Source of the DNA: HXMU1420-13 sp034669965
GTDB taxonomy: Bacteria; Bacteroidota; Rhodothermia; Balneolales; Balneolaceae
Length of the DNA: 64,000 nt
Direction of reading: 5' to 3'
Assembly: GCA_034669965.1 (NCBI GenBank)
Contig: JAXMOK010000008.1
Location: 62,001 to 126,000 of the forward strand
Shown: positions 26,615-34,449 of the stretch, one piece after another
Layout: each line of letters starts with the position of its first letter
How positions within the stretch are numbered: the first letter of the stretch is position 1
Position numbers and translations under genes: made by a program
Notes under the pieces: generated by a model
The model's database searches: none
The model's input: only the letters and a program-made list of their open reading frames with translations
Told to the model about the DNA's origin: nothing

Positions 26615-26663
26615 TAGGCTCTGAAACTGACGAAAAAACCTGTTTAGAAAGAATTAAAGATTC

Positions 26664-28004
26664 ATGTTTGAGAATCTATCCTCCAATTTAGATAAAGCAT
26701 TCCAAAGCCTAAAAGGCGAAGCACGTATTACCGAGGTAAACATTGCCGAGACTATACGTGAAATTCGTCGTGCCTTGTTGGATGCCGATGTGAACCTGGA
26801 GGTTGCTCGTCAGTTTACCGCGGACGTTAAAGACAAAGTGCTTGGTTCCGATGTTCTCACCTCAGTAAATCCCGGTCAACAGTTCACAAAAATTGTGTAC
26901 GATGAACTGGTTACTACTTTTGGTGGAGAGAAATCGGATATCGCCACAGCACATGTTCCGCCAACCGTAATTTTAATCGCAGGTTTACAAGGGTCGGGTA
27001 AAACCACTTTCTCCGGAAAGCTTGCCCGATATCTCAAGCAGGAGCATAAAAGGAATCCTCTTCTTGCTGCCGCCGATGTTTATCGCCCTGCTGCCGTAAA
27101 CCAGTTAAAAACGCTCGCTACGTCTGTCGACGTTCCGGTGTATTCGATCGAACAAAAAGACCCTATCCGGGTTGCCAAAGAAGCCGTTGCGATGGCGAAG
27201 AGTTTGGCTATGGATACGGTGATCATCGATACTGCCGGACGTTTATCTGTAGATGAGCAAATGATGGACGAGATTGCGAATATCAAAGACGCAATCAAGC
27301 CCGATGAAATCCTGTTTGTTGTAGATTCTATGACAGGTCAGGACGCTGTTAACACAGCAAAAGCATTCAACGATCGTATCGATTTTGATGGCGTGGTTCT
27401 TACCAAGCTTGATGGTGACACCCGTGGTGGTGCCGCTCTCTCAATCAAATCGGTAGTTGACAAACCAATCAAATTTGTAAGCACCGGCGAAAAGCTGGAT
27501 GCACTATCGCCGTTCTACCCTGACCGTATGGCTCAGCGTATTTTGGGGATGGGTGATGTGGTTTCACTCGTTGAAAAAGCTCAAAAAGAATTTGATGCTG
27601 AGGAGGCCGACCGCCTTCAAAAACGCATCAGCTCTGAAAAATTCGATCTGGAAGATTTTCTCGATCAAATTCAAAAGATCAAAAAGATGGGGAACTTTAC
27701 CGACCTCGTCTCTATGATCCCCGGCGCCAGCAAAGCAATAGAAAATGCAGATCTCAGTGATGACGCTTTTAAGCCCATCGAAGCAATAATCTATTCTATG
27801 ACGCCGGAAGAGCGTCAGAACCCAGGAATACTCAACGGAAGCAGACGCCGAAGAATAGCCGCAGGTTCTGGCACCACTGTTAAGGAGATCAACGATCTCA
27901 TTAAACAGTTTGAACAAATGAAAAAGATGATGAAGACCATGTCCAAAATGGGCAAAATGGGTAGAGCCATGCAAGGTCTTAAGAGTCTACCATTTGGTAA
28001 ATAG
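26664..28004 (+). CDS. ffh: Signal recognition particle protein Ffh
   Basis: This GTPase binds signal sequences and 4.5S RNA and delivers ribosomes to FtsY and SecYEG. At 446 residues it has the N domain, the G domain (P-loop LQGSGKTTFSGKLARYLK, DTAGRLSVDEQMM, TKLDGDTRGGAAL) and the methionine-rich M domain whose helix-turn-helix binds SRP RNA (SRRRRIAAGSGTTVKEIN). A Met/Lys-rich tail (MKKMMKTMSKMGKMGRAM) is typical. It heads the ffh-rpsP-rimM-trmD-rplS order known from many bacteria, but a 191-base gap carrying a repeat element separates it from rpsP. Confidence 0.97.
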   Translation: MFENLSSNLDKAFQSLKGEARITEVNIAETIREIRRALLDADVNLEVARQFTADVKDKVLGSDVLTSVNPGQQFTKIVYDELVTTFGGEKSDIATAHVPPTVILIAGLQGSGKTTFSGKLARYLKQEHKRNPLLAAADVYRPAAVNQLKTLATSVDVPVYSIEQKDPIRVAKEAVAMAKSLAMDTVIIDTAGRLSVDEQMMDEIANIKDAIKPDEILFVVDSMTGQDAVNTAKAFNDRIDFDGVVLTKLDGDTRGGAALSIKSVVDKPIKFVSTGEKLDALSPFYPDRMAQRILGMGDVVSLVEKAQKEFDAEEADRLQKRISSEKFDLEDFLDQIQKIKKMGNFTDLVSMIPGASKAIENADLSDDAFKPIEAIIYSMTPEERQNPGILNGSRRRRIAAGSGTTVKEINDLIKQFEQMKKMMKTMSKMGKMGRAMQGLKSLPFGK

Positions 28005-28047
28005 AAATTAACATAGTGTGAGCGTGGTTTAATAACCATTTTTTTGA

Positions 28048-28138
28048 TTGTCATGTCGAACGAATGTGAGACATCTAATGATCTATAAAATGGAATTTTA
28101 GATTTCTCTTTCGGCATTCGCCGAATTCGAAATGACAA
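28048..28138. repeat. MITE-like element bounded by 13-bp inverted repeats
   Basis: TTGTCATGTCGAA (28048-28060) and TTCGAAATGACAA (28126-28138) are inverted copies with one mismatch. They enclose about 65 bases that include GAGACATCT and AGATTTCTC, plus a local hairpin CGGCATTCGCCG. It sits between ffh and rpsP and shares the GTCAT/ATGAC ends seen in other intergenic elements of this window. Confidence 0.6.
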
Positions 28139-28195
28139 ATTATTATACCAAGCTCCTAAAGAATAGATAACAACATAACTCACTGGAGATAACCA

Positions 28196-29077
28196 TTGAT
28201 TAAAATCAGACTTCAACGTAAAGGGCGTATTCGTCGTCCTATTTATCATATCGTAGTTGCCGATAGCCGTTCACCACGTGATGGCCGTATTATTGAGCAA
28301 GTAGGACGATTTGATGGCGTTACCGAAAAGAAAGAGACCATACTGAACGAAGATCGTATCATGTATTGGCTAGATACCGGAGCTCAACCAACCGACTCTG
28401 TACGCAAAATTCTTCGCACCGAAGGTGTTCTTTACAAGCGACACCTAAAAATGTGGGGCAAAAGTGATGAAGAAGTAGAAGCGGCAATGGAAGAATGGAA
28501 GGCATACCGCGATTCTAAGAAAGGTGACGAAGTAACTCGTCGCGATCAAGTAAAAGCTGCTCTTGATGCCGAAGAAAAAGAATTCAAAAAGCAGGTTGAA
28601 ACCAAATCAGCGGAAGCTGCAAAAGAAGTAGCCGAAGAAGCTGCTGCTGAAGAAGAAGTAGCTGCAGATGAAACTACTGAAGAAGTGGCTGAAGAAACTG
28701 TTGAGGAAACATCAACAGAAGAAACTGTTGAGGAAACATCAACAGAAGAAACTGAAGCAGTTGAAGAAGTAGCAGAAACTACCGAAGAAGCTCCGGCTGA
28801 AGAGCCTGCAGTTGAGGAAGTAACTGAAGAAGCACCAGCTGAAGAAGAGAAGATAGAAGAAGAGCCGGTTGCAGAAGAAACTAAAGAAGAAGAAGTTGCC
28901 GAAGAGCCTGCTGAAGAGGCAAGCGAAGAAGCCGCAAAAACTTCTGTTGATATGACTGCAAAAGAAGCTGCTGATCATATTTCTAACACAGATCTAGCCG
29001 ATCTTGAAGGATTTGTAACCGAAGCTGAGGAGCGCAAAACTGTGCTTGCTGCTTGGGAAGCTAAAAAAGCAGAATAA
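28196..29077 (+). CDS. rpsP: 30S ribosomal protein S16 with long acidic extension
   Basis: The first 80 residues are a normal S16 (MIKIRLQRKGRIRRPIYHIV, then DGRIIEQVGRFDG and WLDTGAQPTDSVRKIL). The protein then runs on to 293 residues. A basic helical stretch to about 135 is followed by about 110 residues of Glu/Ala/Thr/Val-rich low complexity, including a tandem copy of VEETSTEET. It ends with a folded-looking C-terminal segment (MTAKEAADHISNTDLADLEG). Bacteroidota S16 proteins often have tails, but this one is unusually long. The start is TTG, supported by a GGAG Shine-Dalgarno at 28185-28188. It is the first gene of the rpsP-rimM-trmD-rplS cluster. Confidence 0.95.
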   Translation: MIKIRLQRKGRIRRPIYHIVVADSRSPRDGRIIEQVGRFDGVTEKKETILNEDRIMYWLDTGAQPTDSVRKILRTEGVLYKRHLKMWGKSDEEVEAAMEEWKAYRDSKKGDEVTRRDQVKAALDAEEKEFKKQVETKSAEAAKEVAEEAAAEEEVAADETTEEVAEETVEETSTEETVEETSTEETEAVEEVAETTEEAPAEEPAVEEVTEEAPAEEEKIEEEPVAEETKEEEVAEEPAEEASEEAAKTSVDMTAKEAADHISNTDLADLEGFVTEAEERKTVLAAWEAKKAE

Positions 29078-29092
29078 ATAATTAAGGCTCCT

Positions 29093-29632
29093 ATGGTTGC
29101 AGGTGCCGGTACATCACCTTTTACTTCGATTGGCTTTGTAGCTAAATCGCATGGACTTAAAGGCGAGCTAAAGATTCAAACTGAAGCTATAGCCCCTGAA
29201 GAGTTTGTGAAACTTGAAATGGTGTACTTGCAAAACAACCGTGGAGACTATTATCCGAGCCGAGTTTCTCATGTGAGAACAGAAGGCGCGGATGGCCGTT
29301 TTTCGTTCTTTGTACATTTTGACCATATCGCTGATCGTAGCGCTGCCGACGCCCTTCGTGGAAAACCGATTTTTGTAGAAACTAAAATCGCAGAGCAAAT
29401 GCAACTGCACCTAGAAACCGAAGCCGGCTACATTGATTACGAAGTCATCGATTCTACCAACCAATCAAGAGGATTGGTTATCGACGTTCTGGACAATGGT
29501 GCTCAACTTGTAATAGTTGTAGCTACCACATCTGGTTCATTTATGATTCCTGTTGTGGATCAATTTGTGGAATCGATTGATGACGCATCAACTACGATCC
29601 GGTGTAGAAACTTAGACCTGCTGGAGGATTAA
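29093..29632 (+). CDS. rimM: 16S rRNA processing protein RimM
   Basis: RimM assists maturation of the 30S head domain and binds S19. At 179 residues it has the N-terminal beta-barrel with IGFVAKSHGLKGELKIQTE, the standard opening, and a PRC-barrel C-terminus (LETEAGYIDYEVIDSTNQSR, then SFMIPVVDQFVESID). It lies 15 bases after rpsP and 5 bases before trmD, in the canonical order. Confidence 0.94.
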   Translation: MVAGAGTSPFTSIGFVAKSHGLKGELKIQTEAIAPEEFVKLEMVYLQNNRGDYYPSRVSHVRTEGADGRFSFFVHFDHIADRSAADALRGKPIFVETKIAEQMQLHLETEAGYIDYEVIDSTNQSRGLVIDVLDNGAQLVIVVATTSGSFMIPVVDQFVESIDDASTTIRCRNLDLLED

Positions 29633-29637
29633 TACCT

Positions 29638-30330
29638 ATGCGTATTGATATCATTTCAGCAGTTCCGGCATTACTAGAAGGCCCACTCAATCACAGCATT
29701 GTTAAACGTGCACGTGATAAAGAGTTGGTGGAAATTCATGTGCATGACTTAAAAGACTACACCGAGAACAAACACAAAAAAGTGGATGATTACCCCTATG
29801 GCGGCGACGCTGGAATGGTGCTAACTCCACAACCCATTTTTAGTTGTATCGAGCATTTAACTACACAACGTAGTTATGATGAGCTCATTTTTACAGCCGC
29901 TGATGGTAATGTGTTTGATCAAGGAGATGCGAATGAACTTTCGTTAAAAACGAACATCATAATCCTTTGTGGACATTACAAAGGCGTAGATCAGCGAGTA
30001 AGGGATGCTCTTATCACCAAAGAATATTCGATAGGTGATTTTGTGCTCTCGGGTGGTGAATTACCGGCAATGGTTATAACTGATGCCATTGTTCGATTAC
30101 TTCCCGGTGCAATTGGCGATGCAGAAAGTGCATTAAAAGATTCCTTTCAGGACGGTATGCTGGAAGCTCCGGTGTATACACGGCCTGCAAGTTTTAAAGG
30201 AATAGATGTGCCGGAAGTGTTACGTTCGGGTAATTTCAAGAAGATTGAAGCCTGGCAACAAGAGCAATCCCTTAAACGGACAAAAGAACGACGACCGGAT
30301 TTATACAATCAGATTAAGAAAGAATATTAA
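29638..30330 (+). CDS. trmD: tRNA (guanine37-N1)-methyltransferase TrmD
   Basis: TrmD methylates G37 next to the anticodon to prevent frameshifting. It is a SPOUT (trefoil-knot) enzyme. Signatures are MRIDIISAVPALLEGPL, VDDYPYGGDAGMVLTPQPIF, LCGHYKGVDQRVRD and IGDFVLSGGELPAMVITDAI, with a C-terminal helical domain (YTRPASFKGIDVPEVLRSG). The length of 230 residues is normal. It is co-transcribed with rimM and rplS. Confidence 0.97.
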   Translation: MRIDIISAVPALLEGPLNHSIVKRARDKELVEIHVHDLKDYTENKHKKVDDYPYGGDAGMVLTPQPIFSCIEHLTTQRSYDELIFTAADGNVFDQGDANELSLKTNIIILCGHYKGVDQRVRDALITKEYSIGDFVLSGGELPAMVITDAIVRLLPGAIGDAESALKDSFQDGMLEAPVYTRPASFKGIDVPEVLRSGNFKKIEAWQQEQSLKRTKERRPDLYNQIKKEY

Positions 30331-30370
30331 CAAATCAATCTCACATGGGTGAGATTAAACAATAAGAACC

Positions 30371-30730
30371 ATGGATAAGCTAAAATTAGTTGAACAATCG
30401 CTCGTAGCTGATAATCTGCCAGAATTCATCGCCGGCGATACAGTGAATATTCACTATCGCGTAAAAGAAGGTGAGAAAGAAAGAATTCAGCAGTATCAGG
30501 GTGTTGTTATTGCCATGCGTGGCAGTGGCCCAAACCGCACTTTTACTGTACGTAAAATGAGTGGTAACATTGGCGTTGAGCGTATTTTCCCATTCAACTC
30601 ACCATTTATTGCACAAGTTGATGTAAAACGTCGTGGTAAGGTACGTCGTGCTAAATTATTCTACTTGCGCGAACTACGTGGTAAAGCTGCTCGTATTCAA
30701 GAGCGCGATACCAAAGGCAAGAAGAAGTAA
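30371..30730 (+). CDS. rplS: 50S ribosomal protein L19
   Basis: This 119-residue L19 sits at the 30S-50S interface. The core is recognisable: LPEFIAGDTVNIHYRVKEG, then RIQQYQGVVIAMRGSG, FTVRKMSGNIGVERIFPF and KVRRAKLFYLRELRGKAARI, ending in a basic tail. It is the last gene of the rpsP cluster, 40 bases after trmD, and a hairpin follows it. Confidence 0.96.
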   Translation: MDKLKLVEQSLVADNLPEFIAGDTVNIHYRVKEGEKERIQQYQGVVIAMRGSGPNRTFTVRKMSGNIGVERIFPFNSPFIAQVDVKRRGKVRRAKLFYLRELRGKAARIQERDTKGKKK

Positions 30731-30758
30731 TTTTACCATTACTTTAGAATGTTAGAAT

Positions 30759-30788
30759 AGCTCAAAACCTGAACTCAGGTTTTGGGCT
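30759..30788 (+). terminator. Hairpin between rplS and adk
   Basis: The 12-bp arms AGCTCAAAACCT (30759-30770) and AGGTTTTGGGCT (30777-30788) pair with one G-T and a six-base loop. No T run follows, so it may be an attenuator, a 3'-end stabiliser or a weak terminator. Confidence 0.45.
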
Positions 30789-30828
30789 ACTTGCATTGTA
30801 CTCCTCACACCTACCCAACACATTTACC

Positions 30829-31383
30829 ATGAACATTATATTATTCGGACCTCCCGGCGCCGGTAAAGGAACGCAAGCTGCAAAACTTGTTGAAGAATAC
30901 AACTTGCCACATCTGTCAACCGGGAATATTTTTAGAGCAGCCATCAAAAACGAAACCCCAGTTGGCTTAAAAGCGAAGTCTTTTATCGACGCTGGCGAAC
31001 TCGTTCCAGATCAAGTAGTGGTTGAAATCGTAGCCGAAGCTTTAGAAGAAGACACCTACTCTAACGGTTGTATTTTCGATGGTTTCCCCAGAACGGTATT
31101 TCAAGCCAAATCGCTTGATAAAATTCTGAATGAAAAAGGTACCGGTAAAGCTCAGGTAATCGCACTTACTGTTCCTGAAGAAGAGCTTGTTCGACGTGTT
31201 CTTTCCAGAGGGGAAGGCAGAAGTGATGATACCGAAGAAAGCCTGAAAAATCGTTTAAAAGTGTATCAAAAAGAAACTGCGCCGGTACTTGCTTACTATG
31301 CCGATCGCGGACAAGCCAAAATTATAGAAGGCACCGGAGATGTGAACGATATCTTCGGCCGAATTAAATCGGCTCTTTCCTAA
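30829..31383 (+). CDS. adk: Adenylate kinase
   Basis: This enzyme interconverts ATP plus AMP with two ADP. P-loop GPPGAGKGTQAAKLVEEYNL, AMP-binding HLSTGNIFRAAI and GCIFDGFPRT are all present. The LID is the short type without the zinc-binding Cys loop (LSRGEGRSDDTEESLKNR). I take the ATG at 30829, which gives 184 residues and starts directly with the family's MNIILFGPPG; a longer reading would need a TTG at 30796. The gene is probably independently promoted and ends in a strong terminator. Confidence 0.96.
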   Translation: MNIILFGPPGAGKGTQAAKLVEEYNLPHLSTGNIFRAAIKNETPVGLKAKSFIDAGELVPDQVVVEIVAEALEEDTYSNGCIFDGFPRTVFQAKSLDKILNEKGTGKAQVIALTVPEEELVRRVLSRGEGRSDDTEESLKNRLKVYQKETAPVLAYYADRGQAKIIEGTGDVNDIFGRIKSALS

Positions 31384-31394
31384 CAACTTTTTGT

Positions 31395-31424
31395 AGCCCT
31401 CTTTCTTTGAGGGCTTTTTTATTT
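31395..31424 (+). terminator. Intrinsic terminator of adk
   Basis: The stem AGCCCTC (31395-31401) / GAGGGCT (31409-31415) has a seven-base loop and is followed directly by TTTTTT. It lies 12 bases after the adk stop and overlaps the end of the convergent membrane-protein gene. Confidence 0.88.
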
Positions 31425-31991
31425 CAACTCTTCAAGAAATTGTTTAGTTGCAGGAATAGCTCCCTCGTTTACTGCTTGATCTAAAGCTGCCAAAACTTGT
31501 GTAATTCCAACCAGCTCATCTAAATACCATTCTTTAAAAGCTGCTTTATCAACATTAGTGTAAAACAAATACTCTTGGGTGCGCGCTTCCAGATTTGCCA
31601 AACGATTTTGAACACGTGTGATTAGGTTTGAGCCCTCATCTAAATTGCGCAAATATTGAGGCGTAATCACAGAAAAATTCTGCTCTTCGAAACCAGATCG
31701 AATTACTAACTGATTGTTCATAAACGATAAATTTCTGTCTATCGTAATTGGCTCCTCAGAGTTGGCTTGATGCTTTTCCAAAATAGCTGAAATGCTGTTG
31801 TTCAATATTTCAATTTTGTAAGCACCTACTTCCAGATTTAACAGAAATGTCTCGTAGTATTTAATCTGATTTTCCCTAAGCTGTCGATCCTCTTTCACGG
31901 TGTCTAAATAAAATGCACCCGACACACTTATAAACACCACAAAAAACTCTGCAAGCAGAAAAGTCCACGATCTTTTTTTATTGCCTCTCAT
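31419..31991 (-). CDS. Hypothetical single-pass membrane protein (DUF6090-like)
   Basis: This protein of about 190 residues starts at ATG 31991 with a basic patch (MRGNKKRSW) and one membrane segment (FLLAEFFVVFISVSGAFYL). A soluble, helix-rich domain follows with KYYETFLLNLEVGAYKIEIL and ARTQEYLFYTNVDKAAF. The short N-anchor plus helical sensor-like domain resembles DUF6090-type proteins of Bacteroidota, of unknown role. It follows glpF after 9 bases and is the last gene of the glycerol operon. It may only be a passenger of that operon. Confidence 0.6.
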   Translation of the reverse strand: MRGNKKRSWTFLLAEFFVVFISVSGAFYLDTVKEDRQLRENQIKYYETFLLNLEVGAYKIEILNNSISAILEKHQANSEEPITIDRNLSFMNNQLVIRSGFEEQNFSVITPQYLRNLDEGSNLITRVQNRLANLEARTQEYLFYTNVDKAAFKEWYLDELVGITQVLAALDQAVNEGAIPATKQFLEELK

Positions 31992-32000
31992 ATCCACCGC

Positions 32001-32711
32001 TTAAAATGGTAATTGAAGAAATAAAAATGCAGCAAGTGCCCCGCCTATAATCGGACCAACAACGGGGATCCAGCTGTAGCTCCAATCGCTATCTCCTTTA
32101 CCTTTTATTGGCAAGATAAAATGCGCGATTCTCGGACCTAAATCACGGGCAGGATTTATAGCATAGCCAGTAGTTCCACCTAACGACATCCCAATAACTA
32201 CAACCAGTAATGCAACTGGTAATGCATCTAATGCCCCTAAACCAACTTCAGGAGCAGCCATATATAACACGCCGAGCACCAACACAAAGGTTCCGATTGC
32301 CTCAGAGATCAAGTTTGAGATGGTATTTCGTATAGCCGGTGCCGTACTAAAGGTCGCGAGTTTTAGATCAGCTTCTTCCGTTACATCGTAGTGATCTTTG
32401 TAGTGAAGCCAAACCACACATCCGCCTAAAATAGCGCCTATCATTTGTGCAAAGATATATCCCATTACCAAATCCCAAGAAAATTTACCCGCTAGAGCTA
32501 AACCGATAGTAACAGCAGGGTTGATGTGCGCTCCGCTGATTCCTGCAACTACAAAAACCGCAACAAATACCGAAAATCCCCAAGCTAAGGTTATTACAAC
32601 CCAACCGGCACCGTTTCCTTTGGTGTCTTTTAATAAAACGTTTGCCACAACCCCATTCCCTAATAAAATGAGTAGAAAAGTGCCTAATATTTCTCCTAAA
32701 TATGCTTCCAT
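32001..32711 (-). CDS. glpF: Glycerol facilitator (aquaglyceroporin)
   Basis: This 236-residue channel of the MIP family has six membrane segments and the two NPA half-helices in SGAHINPAVTIGLALAG and YAINPARDLGPRIAHF. The Asp after the second NPAR fits the glycerol-selective subgroup. It lets glycerol diffuse in for capture by GlpK. It lies 10 bases after glpD in the glpK-glpD-glpF operon. Confidence 0.94.
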   Translation of the reverse strand: MEAYLGEILGTFLLILLGNGVVANVLLKDTKGNGAGWVVITLAWGFSVFVAVFVVAGISGAHINPAVTIGLALAGKFSWDLVMGYIFAQMIGAILGGCVVWLHYKDHYDVTEEADLKLATFSTAPAIRNTISNLISEAIGTFVLVLGVLYMAAPEVGLGALDALPVALLVVVIGMSLGGTTGYAINPARDLGPRIAHFILPIKGKGDSDWSYSWIPVVGPIIGGALAAFLFLQLPF

Positions 32712-32721
32712 TTTTGATCTT

Positions 32722-34284
32722 TTAAGTTATAGTATATTCTTTTGCTAGCTCTTTAAATTCTGCTACTTCCTGTTTAACCCAAGCCTGATCTTTACCCAAT
32801 TCATGGGCGAGATACTCGGCCACTAACTCGGCAGATTCAATCGCTGCTTGTGCATCAAGCAATAACATTCTGGTTCTGCGGGATAAGATATCGTCGATAG
32901 TGATGGCCATTTCATTTCGGATTGCCCAAATAATTTCGGCCTTTAAATACGGTAAATTTGGGTGAATTTGAATGCCTAATTCGGGCTCATCCTTAATTAG
33001 TTTTTCGATTCCTACTCGATCCGAGCCATACACATACAAATGATCATTCATATCCACATTTTTGAGCCAGCCATGAATACGTAAATCTTCAGTAACGCAA
33101 GGTGTTTCTTGTAATCCGGCTACTAGTACTGCCTGATCGATGGTATCCTCAGCCATCTTGCGATAGGTAGTCCATTTGCCCCCGGTGATAGTTACCAAAC
33201 CAGATTCATTTACCTGAAGATGATGACTTCTCGAAATTTCAGATGTGGATTTAGAATCATCCGGTTTAACCAACGGTCTCAGTCCTGCAAATACGCTTTT
33301 TACATCTTCTCGAGTTGGATCTTTCGATAAATAGCGAGCAGCATGACGAAGTACAAATTCAATTTCTTCTTCAAGAGCGCGAGGTTCTAAATCAGGTTTA
33401 GCAATGGGCGTATCTGTTGTACCAACCAGTGCTTTTCCATGCCAGGGAACAGCAAATAACACTCTTCCATCATCAGTATGAGGTACCATTATGGCCGCAT
33501 CGCCGGGTAAAAACTCCTTATCTAACACTAAGTGAATTCCTTGTGCACACTGAATGATGTTTGAGTGATCTTCGTCATCCATTTTCATGATGGAATCGGT
33601 AAAAATTCCCGTCGCGTTAATCACTACACGAGCATTAATATTATGTGATTCCCCATCAATCATATCTAAAGCAGAAACCCCTTCAATTAAACCGACTGTA
33701 TTCTTGAGCAACCCGGTCACCTTCATATAATTGATGGGTAACGCGTTGTGATCAGCGGCTGTTTGGGCGAGATTTAACGCGAGACGGGAATCATCAAATT
33801 GGCCATCGTAATAAATGGTGCCACCGAGTAGGCCTTCTGTCTCGAGCGTAGGAATTTTTTCAAGCGTTTCTTCTTCACTCAAGCTTTTCGATTTCTTGAT
33901 GTTGAGCTTACCGGCCAGCATGTCGTACACCTTCATCCCCACGCCATAAAACGGTCCGCTCCACCACTTATAGCTTGGCACGATAAACGATTGGTGGCTC
34001 ACTAAATGTGGGGCGTTTTGAATAAGTAGACCCCGTTCTTTTAAGGCTTCAATCACCAACGATACATCGCCTTGTTGTAGATACCGAACACCACCATGCA
34101 CCAACTTTGTACTGCGACTAGAAGTCCCTTTGGAAAAATCATGCATATCTAACAATACAGTAGAGTATCCACGAGAAGCTGCATCCACCGCACAGCCTAA
34201 TCCCGTAGCACCACCACCAATAATCACCACGTCCCAGAATTGATTCTGATCTTTTATGGTTTTTAAAAACTGCGCTCTATTCAT
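32722..34284 (-). CDS. glpD: Aerobic glycerol-3-phosphate dehydrogenase
   Basis: This membrane-associated FAD enzyme oxidises glycerol-3-phosphate to dihydroxyacetone phosphate and passes electrons to quinone. The N-terminal Rossmann motif is VVIIGGGATGLGCAVDAASR, followed by the GlpD signature FSKGTSSRSTKLVHGGVRYL. The middle part has VLFAVPWHGKALVGTTDTP, and the C-terminal helical domain of about 130 residues is present. The length of 520 residues is normal. It lies between glpK and glpF. Confidence 0.96.
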   Translation of the reverse strand: MNRAQFLKTIKDQNQFWDVVIIGGGATGLGCAVDAASRGYSTVLLDMHDFSKGTSSRSTKLVHGGVRYLQQGDVSLVIEALKERGLLIQNAPHLVSHQSFIVPSYKWWSGPFYGVGMKVYDMLAGKLNIKKSKSLSEEETLEKIPTLETEGLLGGTIYYDGQFDDSRLALNLAQTAADHNALPINYMKVTGLLKNTVGLIEGVSALDMIDGESHNINARVVINATGIFTDSIMKMDDEDHSNIIQCAQGIHLVLDKEFLPGDAAIMVPHTDDGRVLFAVPWHGKALVGTTDTPIAKPDLEPRALEEEIEFVLRHAARYLSKDPTREDVKSVFAGLRPLVKPDDSKSTSEISRSHHLQVNESGLVTITGGKWTTYRKMAEDTIDQAVLVAGLQETPCVTEDLRIHGWLKNVDMNDHLYVYGSDRVGIEKLIKDEPELGIQIHPNLPYLKAEIIWAIRNEMAITIDDILSRRTRMLLLDAQAAIESAELVAEYLAHELGKDQAWVKQEVAEFKELAKEYTIT

Positions 34285-34339
34285 GGTTTGGTGGTTAATG
34301 TTATTGATTTAAATTCGATTAGGCATTCTTATTTATTGA

Positions 34340-34420
34340 CCTCCTACAAGCAGGAGGAGTACTCGGTGCTATGGTTTCGAGTTATCTAAAGAGTCCTTCC
34401 TCCGCCAGTTGGCGGAGAAT
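34340..34420. repeat. REP-like palindromes between glpK and glpD
   Basis: Two hairpins lie here: CTCCTACAAGCAGGAG (34341-34356) and TCCGCCAGTTGGCGGA (34401-34416). The second is followed by GAATGAC, the end motif of other intergenic repeats in this window. They interrupt the 165-base gap inside the operon and could tune relative transcript stability. Confidence 0.6.
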
Positions 34421-34449
34421 GACAGATGTGGTCGTTATATTTCCATTGT

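Larger units (their letters stand above)
26281..26663. other. Spacer upstream of ffh: repeat, DnaA-box pair, promoter
   Basis: This 383-base stretch holds, in order, AT-rich DNA, a CCAGCGTCCGCTGG repeat (26382-26395) with decayed neighbours, an AT-only stretch at about 26512-26541, the inverted DnaA-box-like pair at 26569-26590, and a promoter match for ffh. No open frame of note was seen. Confidence 0.6.

Noticed and set aside
28739..28978. Antisense Phe/Cys-rich frame in the rpsP tail
   Set aside because: It is the mirror of the GAA-rich acidic repeat on the opposite strand, which produces long Phe/Ser/Cys codons by chance.
30759..30788. Riboswitch or RNA gene between rplS and adk
   Set aside because: There is only one simple hairpin with no conserved core sequence, so it is listed as a hairpin or weak terminator.
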